33,785 nucleotides of DNA from NCBI GenBank assembly GCA_021817305.1, contig JAKAVL010000037.1:1-33785 (forward strand). The letters run 5' to 3'. A program made the position numbers and the translations under genes. The DNA is from Microcaldota archaeon. GTDB taxonomy: Archaea; Micrarchaeota; Micrarchaeia; Micrarchaeales; CABMGC01. The stretch's first letter is position 1. Each line of letters opens with the position of its first letter. The notes under the pieces were generated by a model. That model saw only the letters and a list, made by a program, of their open reading frames with translations, was not told the DNA's origin and searched no databases. This document shows, in pieces, positions 25,551 to 33,785 of the stretch.

Positions 25551-26297
25551 TTATAGCTTTGCGCGCCTTGACTCAAGTATGACCAATGCTGTGTCCACGG
25601 TCTCGCGCAGGACTTCAAGCAGTTTCATTGCGGAATCCTTTGCATCGAAGGCGCTTCCGGTCCCTATGCCCCCCAGGTCCATGTACTCTGCCTCAAACGC
25701 CTTCCTGTTCTCTATATTTATTGCCCTTATCCTTACCTGCGTCCCATAGATGCGCACCTTGCAGCGGCTGAGCGTTCCTACCTTCATCTTGCCTATGTCA
25801 GCATCGCTGATGCTCACGCCCTTCTTCTCTACCTCGAATGCGCTCCCGTTCGCTCTATGCTTCTTGTCCCTTTGGCATTCTCCCAGGAGCACATGCTTTG
25901 CCTGGCCGATGCTTCTGATCCACGGGACATGCTCGCGCATTTCCACGGCAAAGGCCCTGAGCGTGTCCTCGTAGGCTGCGTCTTCTTGCACCACCCTTAT
26001 CCTGCCCGGGCTCATAAGCGACACTCTGCCCTCCAGGCCCGCACCACAAAGGAATAACTCCCTCGCAGCCTTCCTCACCGCGCCGACGAACTCATCAGTA
26101 TAATCGGCGTCCGCCGCCCCTAACAGACGCTTGCATGGATTCACGGCGGACCTCGAAAGGGGCGTTCTAGGCGCGGCCGGAGCATTATCTCCTGTCACCC
26201 TGTCGCTTCCATTCATTTTCGCCAGCAAACGCATGCGAACCTTATAACCTACCACGCCAATATCTCTAGCTGCCAAAACAATACCTTTCGTGCTCAA
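25551..26297 (-). CDS. Hypothetical protein (up to 248 aa; start uncertain)
   Basis: ORF between nop5 and glyS with promoter-like atataaataa at ~26312-26321 shared divergently with glyS; no recognised family. Confidence 0.6.
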   Translation of the reverse strand: MSTKGIVLAARDIGVVGYKVRMRLLAKMNGSDRVTGDNAPAAPRTPLSRSAVNPCKRLLGAADADYTDEFVGAVRKAARELFLCGAGLEGRVSLMSPGRIRVVQEDAAYEDTLRAFAVEMREHVPWIRSIGQAKHVLLGECQRDKKHRANGSAFEVEKKGVSISDADIGKMKVGTLSRCKVRIYGTQVRIRAINIENRKAFEAEYMDLGGIGTGSAFDAKDSAMKLLEVLRETVDTALVILESRRAKL

Positions 26298-26374
26298 AGG
26301 TGCAAAATTCAGATATAAATAACTTGTTGGTTGATTAGTATTAGTTTTTTAAGCACAAGCCAAGTGGTGTAGGG

Positions 26375-27850
26375 ATGTCGGAGAGCAAAAAAGAGAACAA
26401 GGCATTTTCAATAATAGAGCGCAGGGGCATATTCTATCCTGCGTTTGACGCGTACAACGCCTCAAGCGGCTTCTACGATTATGGTGCGATAGGGCTCAGG
26501 ATAATGAGGGGCATAGAGGGCGCATGGCGCAACATATTCATAGACGAGATGGGTGCGACAGAGATACAGACAACTGACATAGTGCCAGAAATAGTCCTCA
26601 AGGCGAGCGGCCACGTTTCCACGTTTACCGATCCGGTCATAGGCTGCAAGACGTGCAAGAGCTCCTTTAGGGCGGACAAGCTTCTCGAGGAATACTACGA
26701 TAAGAAGCACGACAAAGAGGGGCTGGCTGCGCTTAGGAAGTTCGACAAGAAGGCGATGCAGGCAAAGATAACAGAGTACAAGATACGCTGCCAGAGGTGC
26801 GGCGGCGAGCTGCAGGGCATAGAAGACGTAAACCTCATGTTCAAGACGCATCTGGGCCATGGCACAGACAATGTCGCATACCTCCGCCCCGAAACTGCGC
26901 AGGGAATATTCGTTGACTTCAAGAACCTATTCAGGATCTACGGCTTGAAGCTTCCGGCGGCGATCGCGCAATCAGGGAAGGCGTACAGAAATGAGATATC
27001 ACCGCGGCAACAGCTAGTTCGCATGCGCGAGTTCCACCAGATGGAGACGGAGATATTCTTCGACCCTGCAGATGAGCAGAAAAGATTCAATTCCATCGAT
27101 CTGGATGCACTCCTGTCAAAGGAGATAAGCTTCGTCTACCGTGGCGGCAAGGAATCAACTGAAACGCTGGGCGCTCTTCTCAAGAACGGCCGGATACCCA
27201 ACAAGCTATTTGCATTGTGCGTCTACATGGAGGCAAAGCTGCTCGATACAATCGGAATACCGAAGAACGTGTACCGGTTCAGGGAGGTGGAGAAGGAAGA
27301 GCTGCCGCACTACTCCAAGGGCAACGTGGATTTGGAGATAAGCACTTCATACGGCTGGATAGAGGTGTCAGGGAACGCGTACAGGACCGACTGGGATCTT
27401 TCGCAGCACGCCAAGCTTTCCGGAAAGGAAATAACCGTGCTTAGCAACGGCAAAAAGATAACGCCGCATGTCGTCGAGGCAAGCATCGGCCTCGACCGTC
27501 TCCTCATCTCCCTCCTGGACAACGCCGTTCAGGAAGGAAAGGATCGCGGCTGGGAGTGGCTGAATCTAAACGAGAGTGTCGCACCTTACAAATACGCCGT
27601 GTTTCCGCTCCAGAAGGACGAAAAGCTCGAGAGCGCAGCAGCAAACCTGCAGGCCAGGCTCTCGGAGAACAGAGTTGCGTCCTATTATTCCGTATCCGGG
27701 AGCATTGGCAAGCGGTATGCCAAATCAGATGAGATAGGGGTTCCATACGCGATAACCGTGGACTTCCAAAGCCTTGAGGACGGGACAGTGACGGTGCGCG
27801 ACCGCGACACTGCGAAGCAGGCACGCACGAAGATTGGCGATGTCAAATGA
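26375..27850 (+). CDS. glyS: Glycyl-tRNA synthetase (alpha2 type)
   Basis: RRGIFYPAFDAYNASSGFYDYGAIGLRI, TDIVPEIVLKASGHV, RPETAQGIFVDFKNL, FHQMETEIFFDP, EVSGNAYRTDWDLSQH. Confidence 0.95.
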   Translation: MSESKKENKAFSIIERRGIFYPAFDAYNASSGFYDYGAIGLRIMRGIEGAWRNIFIDEMGATEIQTTDIVPEIVLKASGHVSTFTDPVIGCKTCKSSFRADKLLEEYYDKKHDKEGLAALRKFDKKAMQAKITEYKIRCQRCGGELQGIEDVNLMFKTHLGHGTDNVAYLRPETAQGIFVDFKNLFRIYGLKLPAAIAQSGKAYRNEISPRQQLVRMREFHQMETEIFFDPADEQKRFNSIDLDALLSKEISFVYRGGKESTETLGALLKNGRIPNKLFALCVYMEAKLLDTIGIPKNVYRFREVEKEELPHYSKGNVDLEISTSYGWIEVSGNAYRTDWDLSQHAKLSGKEITVLSNGKKITPHVVEASIGLDRLLISLLDNAVQEGKDRGWEWLNLNESVAPYKYAVFPLQKDEKLESAAANLQARLSENRVASYYSVSGSIGKRYAKSDEIGVPYAITVDFQSLEDGTVTVRDRDTAKQARTKIGDVK

Positions 27851-28773
27851 CAGGAGCATTCGCAGAAGCGCAGCTGTACACGATTCCTAATGTCATTGGT
27901 CTTAACATACGCGCAAGCATAGAGAGCGGGCAGCCGCTCACCTTCCATGCGAACTACAAGCTGGATGACGGTACAGAGCGCCTCGATTATGTTACGCAGG
28001 ATGGCGTCATAAGGCTCCAGAGGGAAAGGGCGCGGCCCGATGCACTGCTGTACTCATTCGCAGGGAACTACACACGAAGCTCCGCAAGGGATGAGATAGC
28101 CTCGCGCTTCGGACTGTCGCACGACATGCGGCGCATATATTCCCGGATAAGGACCGACCGATTCATGGACAACGCTGTAAGCTCGCTGTATGGCATGCGC
28201 GTAACCGAGAACCATCCGTGGGAAGCCACGCTGTGTTATCTCATATCGCAGTTCAACAACATAAAGAGAATACGCGGAATAGTGCGTGGCATGATAAGCA
28301 GGTTTGGCGATACTGTAGAGCAGGATGGCATCGCATTCAAGCTGTTTCCCTCCCCGGAGCGCATCTCCAAGGCAAGCATCAACGAGCTTATGGCATGCGG
28401 CACCGGATTCCGCGCAAAGTACATAAAAAACACGGCGCGCGCATTCTCCGAGAATCCAGGATACGCGGGCATGCATGGCACAGAATACGGCGAGCTCAAG
28501 AACAGGCTGATGGACCTCGACGGCGTGGGAGACAAGGTCGCCGACTGCATACTCCTTTTCGGGTACAGGAAGCACATGGCCTTTCCCATAGACGTCTGGA
28601 TAAAGCGCGTCGTGGAGGAGGTGTACTTCGATGGCAGGAAGCAAAAGATATCCGAAATACACGGCTTCGCGGACAGGAAATGGGGTTCCTACGCGGGATA
28701 CGCGCAGCAATACCTCTTTGAGAGCGGCAGGAGGAACAGGATAGGTGTACGAAATGATAAAGGGCATAGATAA
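27847..28773 (+). CDS. HhH-GPD DNA glycosylase, OGG1-type (8-oxoguanine)
   Basis: NHPWEATLCYLISQFNNIKRI, LMDLDGVGDKVADCILLFGYRKHMAFPIDVWIKRVV (HhH with catalytic Lys and GPD Asp); ATGA overlap with glyS. Confidence 0.88.
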   Translation: MTGAFAEAQLYTIPNVIGLNIRASIESGQPLTFHANYKLDDGTERLDYVTQDGVIRLQRERARPDALLYSFAGNYTRSSARDEIASRFGLSHDMRRIYSRIRTDRFMDNAVSSLYGMRVTENHPWEATLCYLISQFNNIKRIRGIVRGMISRFGDTVEQDGIAFKLFPSPERISKASINELMACGTGFRAKYIKNTARAFSENPGYAGMHGTEYGELKNRLMDLDGVGDKVADCILLFGYRKHMAFPIDVWIKRVVEEVYFDGRKQKISEIHGFADRKWGSYAGYAQQYLFESGRRNRIGVRNDKGHR

Positions 28774-29320
28774 GATAGAGGCCGAGCTGCTAAAACAGCA
28801 GGAGACGAAGGACAGCGTAATGGACCTGTCAAGAGGGATAATAAGGCAGGCGGGGAAGGCGATCACCAAGATACACGCCCGCGACCTGCCCGGTGCGTGG
28901 AAGCTCATCGCAGAGCTCAAGGCCGAAGTCAAGAAGCTCAAGGGCATAGAAAAGGGATTCGAGTACAATTCGATGCAGGCCCATCAGGAATACGTAGAGG
29001 CGTGCGCGCTCCATGTCATGATCAACGAGTCCAGGATCCCATCGAGAGAGGAACTTAATACGGACGGCATGGCATACCTCCTCGGCTTGTTGGATTCCGT
29101 TGGCGAGCTGAAGCGCTACTCAACCGACTGCCTCAGGAAAGAAGACCGGGAGAAGGCAGAGAAGTGCTACGACATGATGCTCGAGATATACGACTCAACG
29201 GTTCCAATGCGCTTTGCTAATTCCCTCGTGCCGGACTTCAGGAAGAAGCAGGATGTCGCGCGAACCCAGATAGAGCGGCTCAGCGGAGAGCTCCTTTTCT
29301 TCAGATCCCAGAAGAAATGA
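28745..29320 (+). CDS. Translin family protein
   Basis: Helical protein with SRGIIRQAGKAITKIHARD, EYNSMQAHQEYVEACALHVMI, YLLGLLDSVGELKRYSTDCLRKEDREKAEKCYDMMLEIYD; overlaps the glycosylase 3' end. Confidence 0.87.
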   Translation: MYEMIKGIDKIEAELLKQQETKDSVMDLSRGIIRQAGKAITKIHARDLPGAWKLIAELKAEVKKLKGIEKGFEYNSMQAHQEYVEACALHVMINESRIPSREELNTDGMAYLLGLLDSVGELKRYSTDCLRKEDREKAEKCYDMMLEIYDSTVPMRFANSLVPDFRKKQDVARTQIERLSGELLFFRSQKK

Positions 29321-29375
29321 GAACAAAAGGCTTAAATTGACGCAAAACCAATCCCTATCTGCAGCGCGTGGTCAG

Positions 29376-29648
29376 ATGGACGACAGAGAGTTCAGCAGGT
29401 TGCTCAAGATATGCAGGATACAGATGGGCGAGGCTGAACGCGCAAAGGTTAAGGGCGAAGTTGACGAGATACTCGAATACTTCAACAGTTTGGGGGATGT
29501 CGACACTAAGGGCATGGAAGAGGCGTTCCATCCAATAACCGTGCCGGAAAAGCTCAGAAAAGATGAGGCCAGCGATTTCAATGATATCAATATGCTGCTT
29601 AAGAACACAAAGACCTATAGGTTCTACGTCGTGGGGCCTAACGTATGA
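29376..29648 (+). CDS. gatC: Glutamyl/aspartyl-tRNA amidotransferase subunit C
   Basis: FSRLLKICRIQMGEAERAKVKGEVDEILEYFNSLGDVDTKGMEEAFHP...LRKDE; followed by gatA. Confidence 0.9.
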   Translation: MDDREFSRLLKICRIQMGEAERAKVKGEVDEILEYFNSLGDVDTKGMEEAFHPITVPEKLRKDEASDFNDINMLLKNTKTYRFYVVGPNV

Positions 29649-30994
29649 ACAGCATAAGGGAGTTTCTCGATGCGGAAAAGCCAGAGGGCTATGGCAAAAG
29701 AGTTCTCGAAGAGCTCTCGAAACTCAACGAGAAGCTCAACGCATTCAACAACATAACCGGAAGGCTGGGGGAGGGCATGCCTTTCAGCGTGAAGGACAAC
29801 ATATGCGTAAAAGGCGTGGAGACCACCGCGTCCTCAAGAATACTCAAGGGCTACATGCCTGCATTCAATGCAACCGTAGTGCAGCGCATGCTTGACAACA
29901 AATTCTCATTCATAGGGAAGACGAACATGGACGAGTTCGGTTTCGGAAGCTTCGGGCTCAACTCCCAGAAGCCGGCGAGAAACCCGTTTGACGAGAACTA
30001 TGTGGCTGGGGGGAGCAGCAGCGGCGCAGCGGTCGCTACGTCAGTGCTGAAATACCATGTCGCGATGGCAGAGTCAACAGGGGGCTCGATATCGGCGCCA
30101 GCGGCCTTCTGTGGCGTCGTGGGCTTCACGCCCACCTACGGCGCACTTTCCAGGCACGGCCTGATAGACTACGCAAACTCGCTTGACAAGATCGGGATAA
30201 TGGCGAGGCACGCGGCCGACATAAGGTACGTGTTCGAGATGATACGCGGCCAAGACCCGAACGACACCACCTCTATCGAGGGCAAATACGCCTCCGAGGA
30301 CAGGAAGCGAATAATCCTTGTCGACCAGCTCGTCAATGGAATCGACAAGGAAGTTGAGTCAAGCTTCATGGGCCTTGTGGACAAGTTGGAGGGCATGGGC
30401 TACAAGATAATCCGCAAGAGCGTGCCGTTCATCGAGAAGGCGATACCCGCCTACTACACTATAGCCATGGCAGAGGCGTCCACACACCCCGCAAGCTATT
30501 CCGGCTTCAAGTACGGTTACAAGAACGAGGACTTCACGCAGCACTACAACCAGTTCTTCACAAGTGCGAGGGAGCAGTTCGGTGAGGAGGCGAAGCGCAG
30601 GATAGTGCTAGGAACGTTTGTGAGGAGCGCAAGCGTGCGCGACAAATACTACTCGAAGGCGCTCAAGGTTCGTAGCCTTCTGCTCCACGAGCTCGAAGGC
30701 GTTCTGAATGAGGGATTCATTCTCTCCCCTACCATGCCGATACAAGTGCCGAGGGTCGACGATGCAGGAAGCCTGACTCCGCTCGAGGTCTACAAGACCG
30801 ACATAATGACGATACCCCCTAACCTGTGCGGTCTGCCGCACGTATCATTCCCTTATGCATACCACAAGGGCATGCCGCTTGCTGCGCAGCTGGTCACGAA
30901 GCAGTGGAACGACGAGGCAATGCTCGGCCTGGTCGACGGCTGGGAGAAGGGCTTCAAGTACAGGTTCAAGTACAACATTGGTGAATTGCGATGA
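29645..30994 (+). CDS. gatA: Glutamyl/aspartyl-tRNA amidotransferase subunit A
   Basis: PFSVKDNICVKG, VAGGSSSGAAVATS, ESTGGSISAPAAFCGVVGFTPTYGALSRHGLIDYANSLDKIG. Confidence 0.95.
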   Translation: MNSIREFLDAEKPEGYGKRVLEELSKLNEKLNAFNNITGRLGEGMPFSVKDNICVKGVETTASSRILKGYMPAFNATVVQRMLDNKFSFIGKTNMDEFGFGSFGLNSQKPARNPFDENYVAGGSSSGAAVATSVLKYHVAMAESTGGSISAPAAFCGVVGFTPTYGALSRHGLIDYANSLDKIGIMARHAADIRYVFEMIRGQDPNDTTSIEGKYASEDRKRIILVDQLVNGIDKEVESSFMGLVDKLEGMGYKIIRKSVPFIEKAIPAYYTIAMAEASTHPASYSGFKYGYKNEDFTQHYNQFFTSAREQFGEEAKRRIVLGTFVRSASVRDKYYSKALKVRSLLLHELEGVLNEGFILSPTMPIQVPRVDDAGSLTPLEVYKTDIMTIPPNLCGLPHVSFPYAYHKGMPLAAQLVTKQWNDEAMLGLVDGWEKGFKYRFKYNIGELR

Positions 30995-32283
30995 AGATAG
31001 GGCTCGAGGTACACGTTGCGCTTCCGACGCGCTCCAAGCTGTTCTGCAGCTGCAGGACCGACGCCGAAGAGCCCAACACGGCCATTTGCCCCATATGCAC
31101 TGGCATGCCTGGCTCAAAGCCCGTGCTAAACGAGGGCGCTCTTACCCTGGCGGTAAGCATAGCCAATGCGCTCAAGTGCAAGGTCCCCGCAGCGACATCA
31201 TTCGTAAGGAAGGTGTATTTTTACCCGGATCTGCCGAAGAACTTCCAGATAACCCAGAAGGACGACCCCGTAGGCATTGGGGGCGAAATATCAATTGAGC
31301 AAGGCAAGAAGGTCGGCATACGCAGGGTGCAGCTTGAGGAGGACCCCGCAAAGATAATACGCCAGGATGACTACACGCTGATAGACTTCAACAGGTCCGG
31401 AATCCCGCTCGTGGAGATAGTCACAGAGCCCGACATAAGCGCCGAGGACGAGCTGCGCAGCTTCATGACAGAGCTCAAGAGCATACTCTATTACATAGGC
31501 ATTGACATAGACAAGGAGCTGAAGGTCGATCTGAATATATCCGTAAAGGACGCGCGCGTCGAGGTCAAGAACGTAACCGGAATGAAGAACCTGCTCGATG
31601 CCGCAAGATACGAGTTGCAAAGACAGGAGAAGCTTGTAAAGGCGAAGCAGGAAATCGTTCAGGAGACAAGGTCGTATAGCGAGAAGGACATGCATACTGT
31701 CTCGTCAAGGGAGAAGGAGAGCGACGAGGAGTACGGCTTCATATTCGAGCCCGACCTGACTGTCTACAGGACAAAGGGCATAAAGACGGCCGAGCCCGTA
31801 TACGCAAGCAGGCTCGCCAGGGAGTACGCGAAGAAGTACGGCGTGGGCGAGAGCACAATCCGGGAATTGATAATGTTCAACAAGGAATCGCTGGAAATGA
31901 TCGAATCATACAAGGGCAAGCACGACATGAAGCCAATACTGAACGCGATATCACTCCTCCAAAGATACGCGACAGCGAAGCCCACGGCTGCGACATTCGA
32001 GAAGACGGTAGGGCTTTTGGAGAAGGGATTCTATCCGGACAAGGAAGCGATACTGGGAATAGAATCGGGCAAGAAGGTCGAGGCGCACGCCGCCGCAGGC
32101 ACTGGCGAGATAGACAAGGAGATAAAGCACCTCATAAAGGAGAACAGCAAGCTCCTCAAGGAATACGAGAAGAACCCGAAGGTCTTCAACTTCATAATCG
32201 GCGCAGTGATAAAGAAGTACAAGTCGAACCCCAGAGAAGTATCTGAGCGCCTGGAGAGAATCCTCGAAGGATTCAAACGGTAA
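30991..32283 (+). CDS. gatB: Aspartyl/glutamyl-tRNA amidotransferase subunit B
   Basis: IGLEVHVALPTRSKLFCSCR...NTAICPICTGMPGSKPVLN, YFYPDLPKNFQITQ, DFNRSGIPLVEIVTEPD. Confidence 0.95.
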   Translation: MKIGLEVHVALPTRSKLFCSCRTDAEEPNTAICPICTGMPGSKPVLNEGALTLAVSIANALKCKVPAATSFVRKVYFYPDLPKNFQITQKDDPVGIGGEISIEQGKKVGIRRVQLEEDPAKIIRQDDYTLIDFNRSGIPLVEIVTEPDISAEDELRSFMTELKSILYYIGIDIDKELKVDLNISVKDARVEVKNVTGMKNLLDAARYELQRQEKLVKAKQEIVQETRSYSEKDMHTVSSREKESDEEYGFIFEPDLTVYRTKGIKTAEPVYASRLAREYAKKYGVGESTIRELIMFNKESLEMIESYKGKHDMKPILNAISLLQRYATAKPTAATFEKTVGLLEKGFYPDKEAILGIESGKKVEAHAAAGTGEIDKEIKHLIKENSKLLKEYEKNPKVFNFIIGAVIKKYKSNPREVSERLERILEGFKR

Positions 32284-32331
32284 GCATTTATGCCTTCTAT
32301 TGCATATTCTTCCAATCCTTATGGTGCAGCA

Positions 32332-33785
32332 ATGGAGTTCAACTGCGGTTCGCTGAACGATAGTCATGTAGGCAAGAAAGCCGAACTTTACGGCTGGTGC
32401 AGATACCGTCGCAACCACGGCGGCAAGTTGTTCATAGACCTCGCGGACAGGTACGGAACTACGCAGCTCGTGTTCGAGGGGAAGGCGCTCCAGGAGGCCG
32501 AGGGCATAGGCAAGGAATACGTGCTGAAGGTACACGGCGCCGTGCGCAAGCGCGACTCAGAAACCATAGACAAGGAAAACCCGACGGGCACGGTTGAGCT
32601 GTACGTTGATGGCGTAGAGGTAATCAGCAAGTCGAACATTCCCCCATTCGAGATAATAGAGGAGAAGCAGAAGTTCCTCGCCAACGAGGAGCTGCGCATG
32701 AAGTACCGGTATCTGGACCTGCGCAGGACAGACATGGTGAAGCGCGTGGTTTTCCGCGACAGGCTCACAAAATGCATAAGGCAGTACTTCTGGGACAACG
32801 GCTTCCTCGAGCTCGAGACGCCCACGCTTGTCAAGGATACCTATGAGACAGGCTCGAGGACCTTCCTCGTTCCATCACGCACTAACAAGGGGCAGTTCTA
32901 CGCACTGCCCCAATCTCCGCAGGTATACAAGCAGATGTGCATGATTGCCGGCCTCGACAAATACTTCCAGATGGCGAGATGCTACCGCGACGAGGACCCA
33001 AGGGAGGACCGCCAGCCCGAATTTACGCAGATCGACCTCGAGGTCTCGTTCAAGGACGAGAAATACATACAGGACCTTGTAGAGGACATGTTCGTCAGGG
33101 CATTCAAGGACGTGATGCACAAGCAGCTCAAGAAGGGCTTCAGGCACATGAACTACCATGACGCTGTAAGCAACTACGGCTCGGACAAGCCGGACCTGCG
33201 CTTCGGCAGCAAAATAGTCGACATAACCGAAGAAGCGAAGAAGTCCGGTTATAACATACTTAAGCGAGTAGTGGAGTCTGGCGGGAGGGTCAAGGCCATG
33301 GCCTTCGATGCGGAGTTCGGCACAAAAAGCTCAAAGGTCGACAAGAACTACATGCTCAAGATGATCTCCCTTGCACAGGAGCTGGGCCTGAAAGGGCTGA
33401 CGTGGCTATTTGTCAAGGACAAAAAGATAACATCTGATCCGGAGAGCATATCCGAGTCATTGAAATCAGTGTCAGTCGACATACTCAAGAAGGCGGATGC
33501 CAAGGAGGGCAACATCATAATCATATGTTCCGACGCATCGGAACAATTGCTCCTTAGCGTAATGGGCAAGCTGCGCAAGGCCATAGGCGACAGGATAGGC
33601 AAGCACAACAGCGAGTTCGAGTTCCTCTGGGTGGACAACTTTCCGCTTTTCGAGAAGGAAGAGGTCACCGGGAAGCTGAAGCCGGCTCACAATCCATTCA
33701 CAGCGCCCACAGAGACAACTGTAAAGTTCATGGACACTGCTCCCGAGAAGGTCATCGCAAGGCAGTACGACCTCGTTCTCATTAC
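32332..33785 (+). CDS. aspS: Aspartyl-tRNA synthetase, bacterial type with GAD insertion domain (truncated by window end)
   Basis: MEFNCGSLNDSHVGKKAELYGWCRYRRNHGGKLFIDLADRYG, LRMKYRYLDLRR, ALPQSPQVYKQMCMIAGLDKYFQMARCYRDEDPREDRQPEFTQID, GAD region YGSDKPDLRFG...VKAMAF, FPLFEKEE...HNPFTAP. Confidence 0.93.
   Translation, partial: MEFNCGSLNDSHVGKKAELYGWCRYRRNHGGKLFIDLADRYGTTQLVFEGKALQEAEGIGKEYVLKVHGAVRKRDSETIDKENPTGTVELYVDGVEVISKSNIPPFEIIEEKQKFLANEELRMKYRYLDLRRTDMVKRVVFRDRLTKCIRQYFWDNGFLELETPTLVKDTYETGSRTFLVPSRTNKGQFYALPQSPQVYKQMCMIAGLDKYFQMARCYRDEDPREDRQPEFTQIDLEVSFKDEKYIQDLVEDMFVRAFKDVMHKQLKKGFRHMNYHDAVSNYGSDKPDLRFGSKIVDITEEAKKSGYNILKRVVESGGRVKAMAFDAEFGTKSSKVDKNYMLKMISLAQELGLKGLTWLFVKDKKITSDPESISESLKSVSVDILKKADAKEGNIIIICSDASEQLLLSVMGKLRKAIGDRIGKHNSEFEFLWVDNFPLFEKEEVTGKLKPAHNPFTAPTETTVKFMDTAPEKVIARQYDLVLI

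Noticed and set aside
28054-28968. 304-aa minus-strand ORF
   Set aside because: Antisense to the OGG glycosylase and translin genes, no recognisable domain.
1-33785. CRISPR arrays, rRNA genes, prophage or IS elements
   Set aside because: No regularly spaced repeats, rRNA-like segments, transposase or phage structural genes recognised by eye; the intein and tRNA introns are the only mobile-type elements supported.

Overview
The window is a compact, gene-dense archaeal chromosomal segment. It looks like a DPANN/Micrarchaeota-type genome; that is an inference from gene content (archaeal mevalonate/CDP-archaeol genes, archaeal AlaRS, CCA enzyme, Nop5, BHB-type tRNA introns) and was not tested. 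Recognisable genes: isopentenyl phosphate kinase, mevalonate kinase, HAD hydrolase, MsrB, MsrA, PolX, CCA-adding enzyme, APC permease, SemiSWEET-like protein, 2-oxoacid:ferredoxin oxidoreductase alpha and beta, PRPP synthetase, lumazine synthase, an AbiE-type toxin/antitoxin pair, PyrF, an AdoMet-decarboxylase-like protein, AlaRS, CarS, a DUF763 protein, a Nop5-like protein, GlyRS, an OGG-type glycosylase, translin, GatC/GatA/GatB and a bacterial-type AspRS (cut by the window end). Strongest unusual signals: (1) two intron-containing tRNA genes, Ala(CGC) and Thr(UGU), whose introns are clearly homologous to each other; (2) a tRNA-Ala with a coupled G18->A / U55->G change; (3) a 367-aa LAGLIDADG intein placed exactly inside the WCPGCGDFG cluster/TPP motif of the OFOR beta subunit; (4) an AdoMet-decarboxylase homolog lacking the pyruvoyl-forming Ser and the catalytic Cys; (5) a gatCAB-aspS cluster encoding a bacterial-type, probably non-discriminating AspRS; (6) a decayed AlkZ-like winged-helix gene; (7) a Nop5 lacking its N-terminal domain and carrying an RG-rich tail; (8) a perfect palindrome upstream of abiE; (9) a 539-aa orphan with a Hint block-B-like N-terminus.
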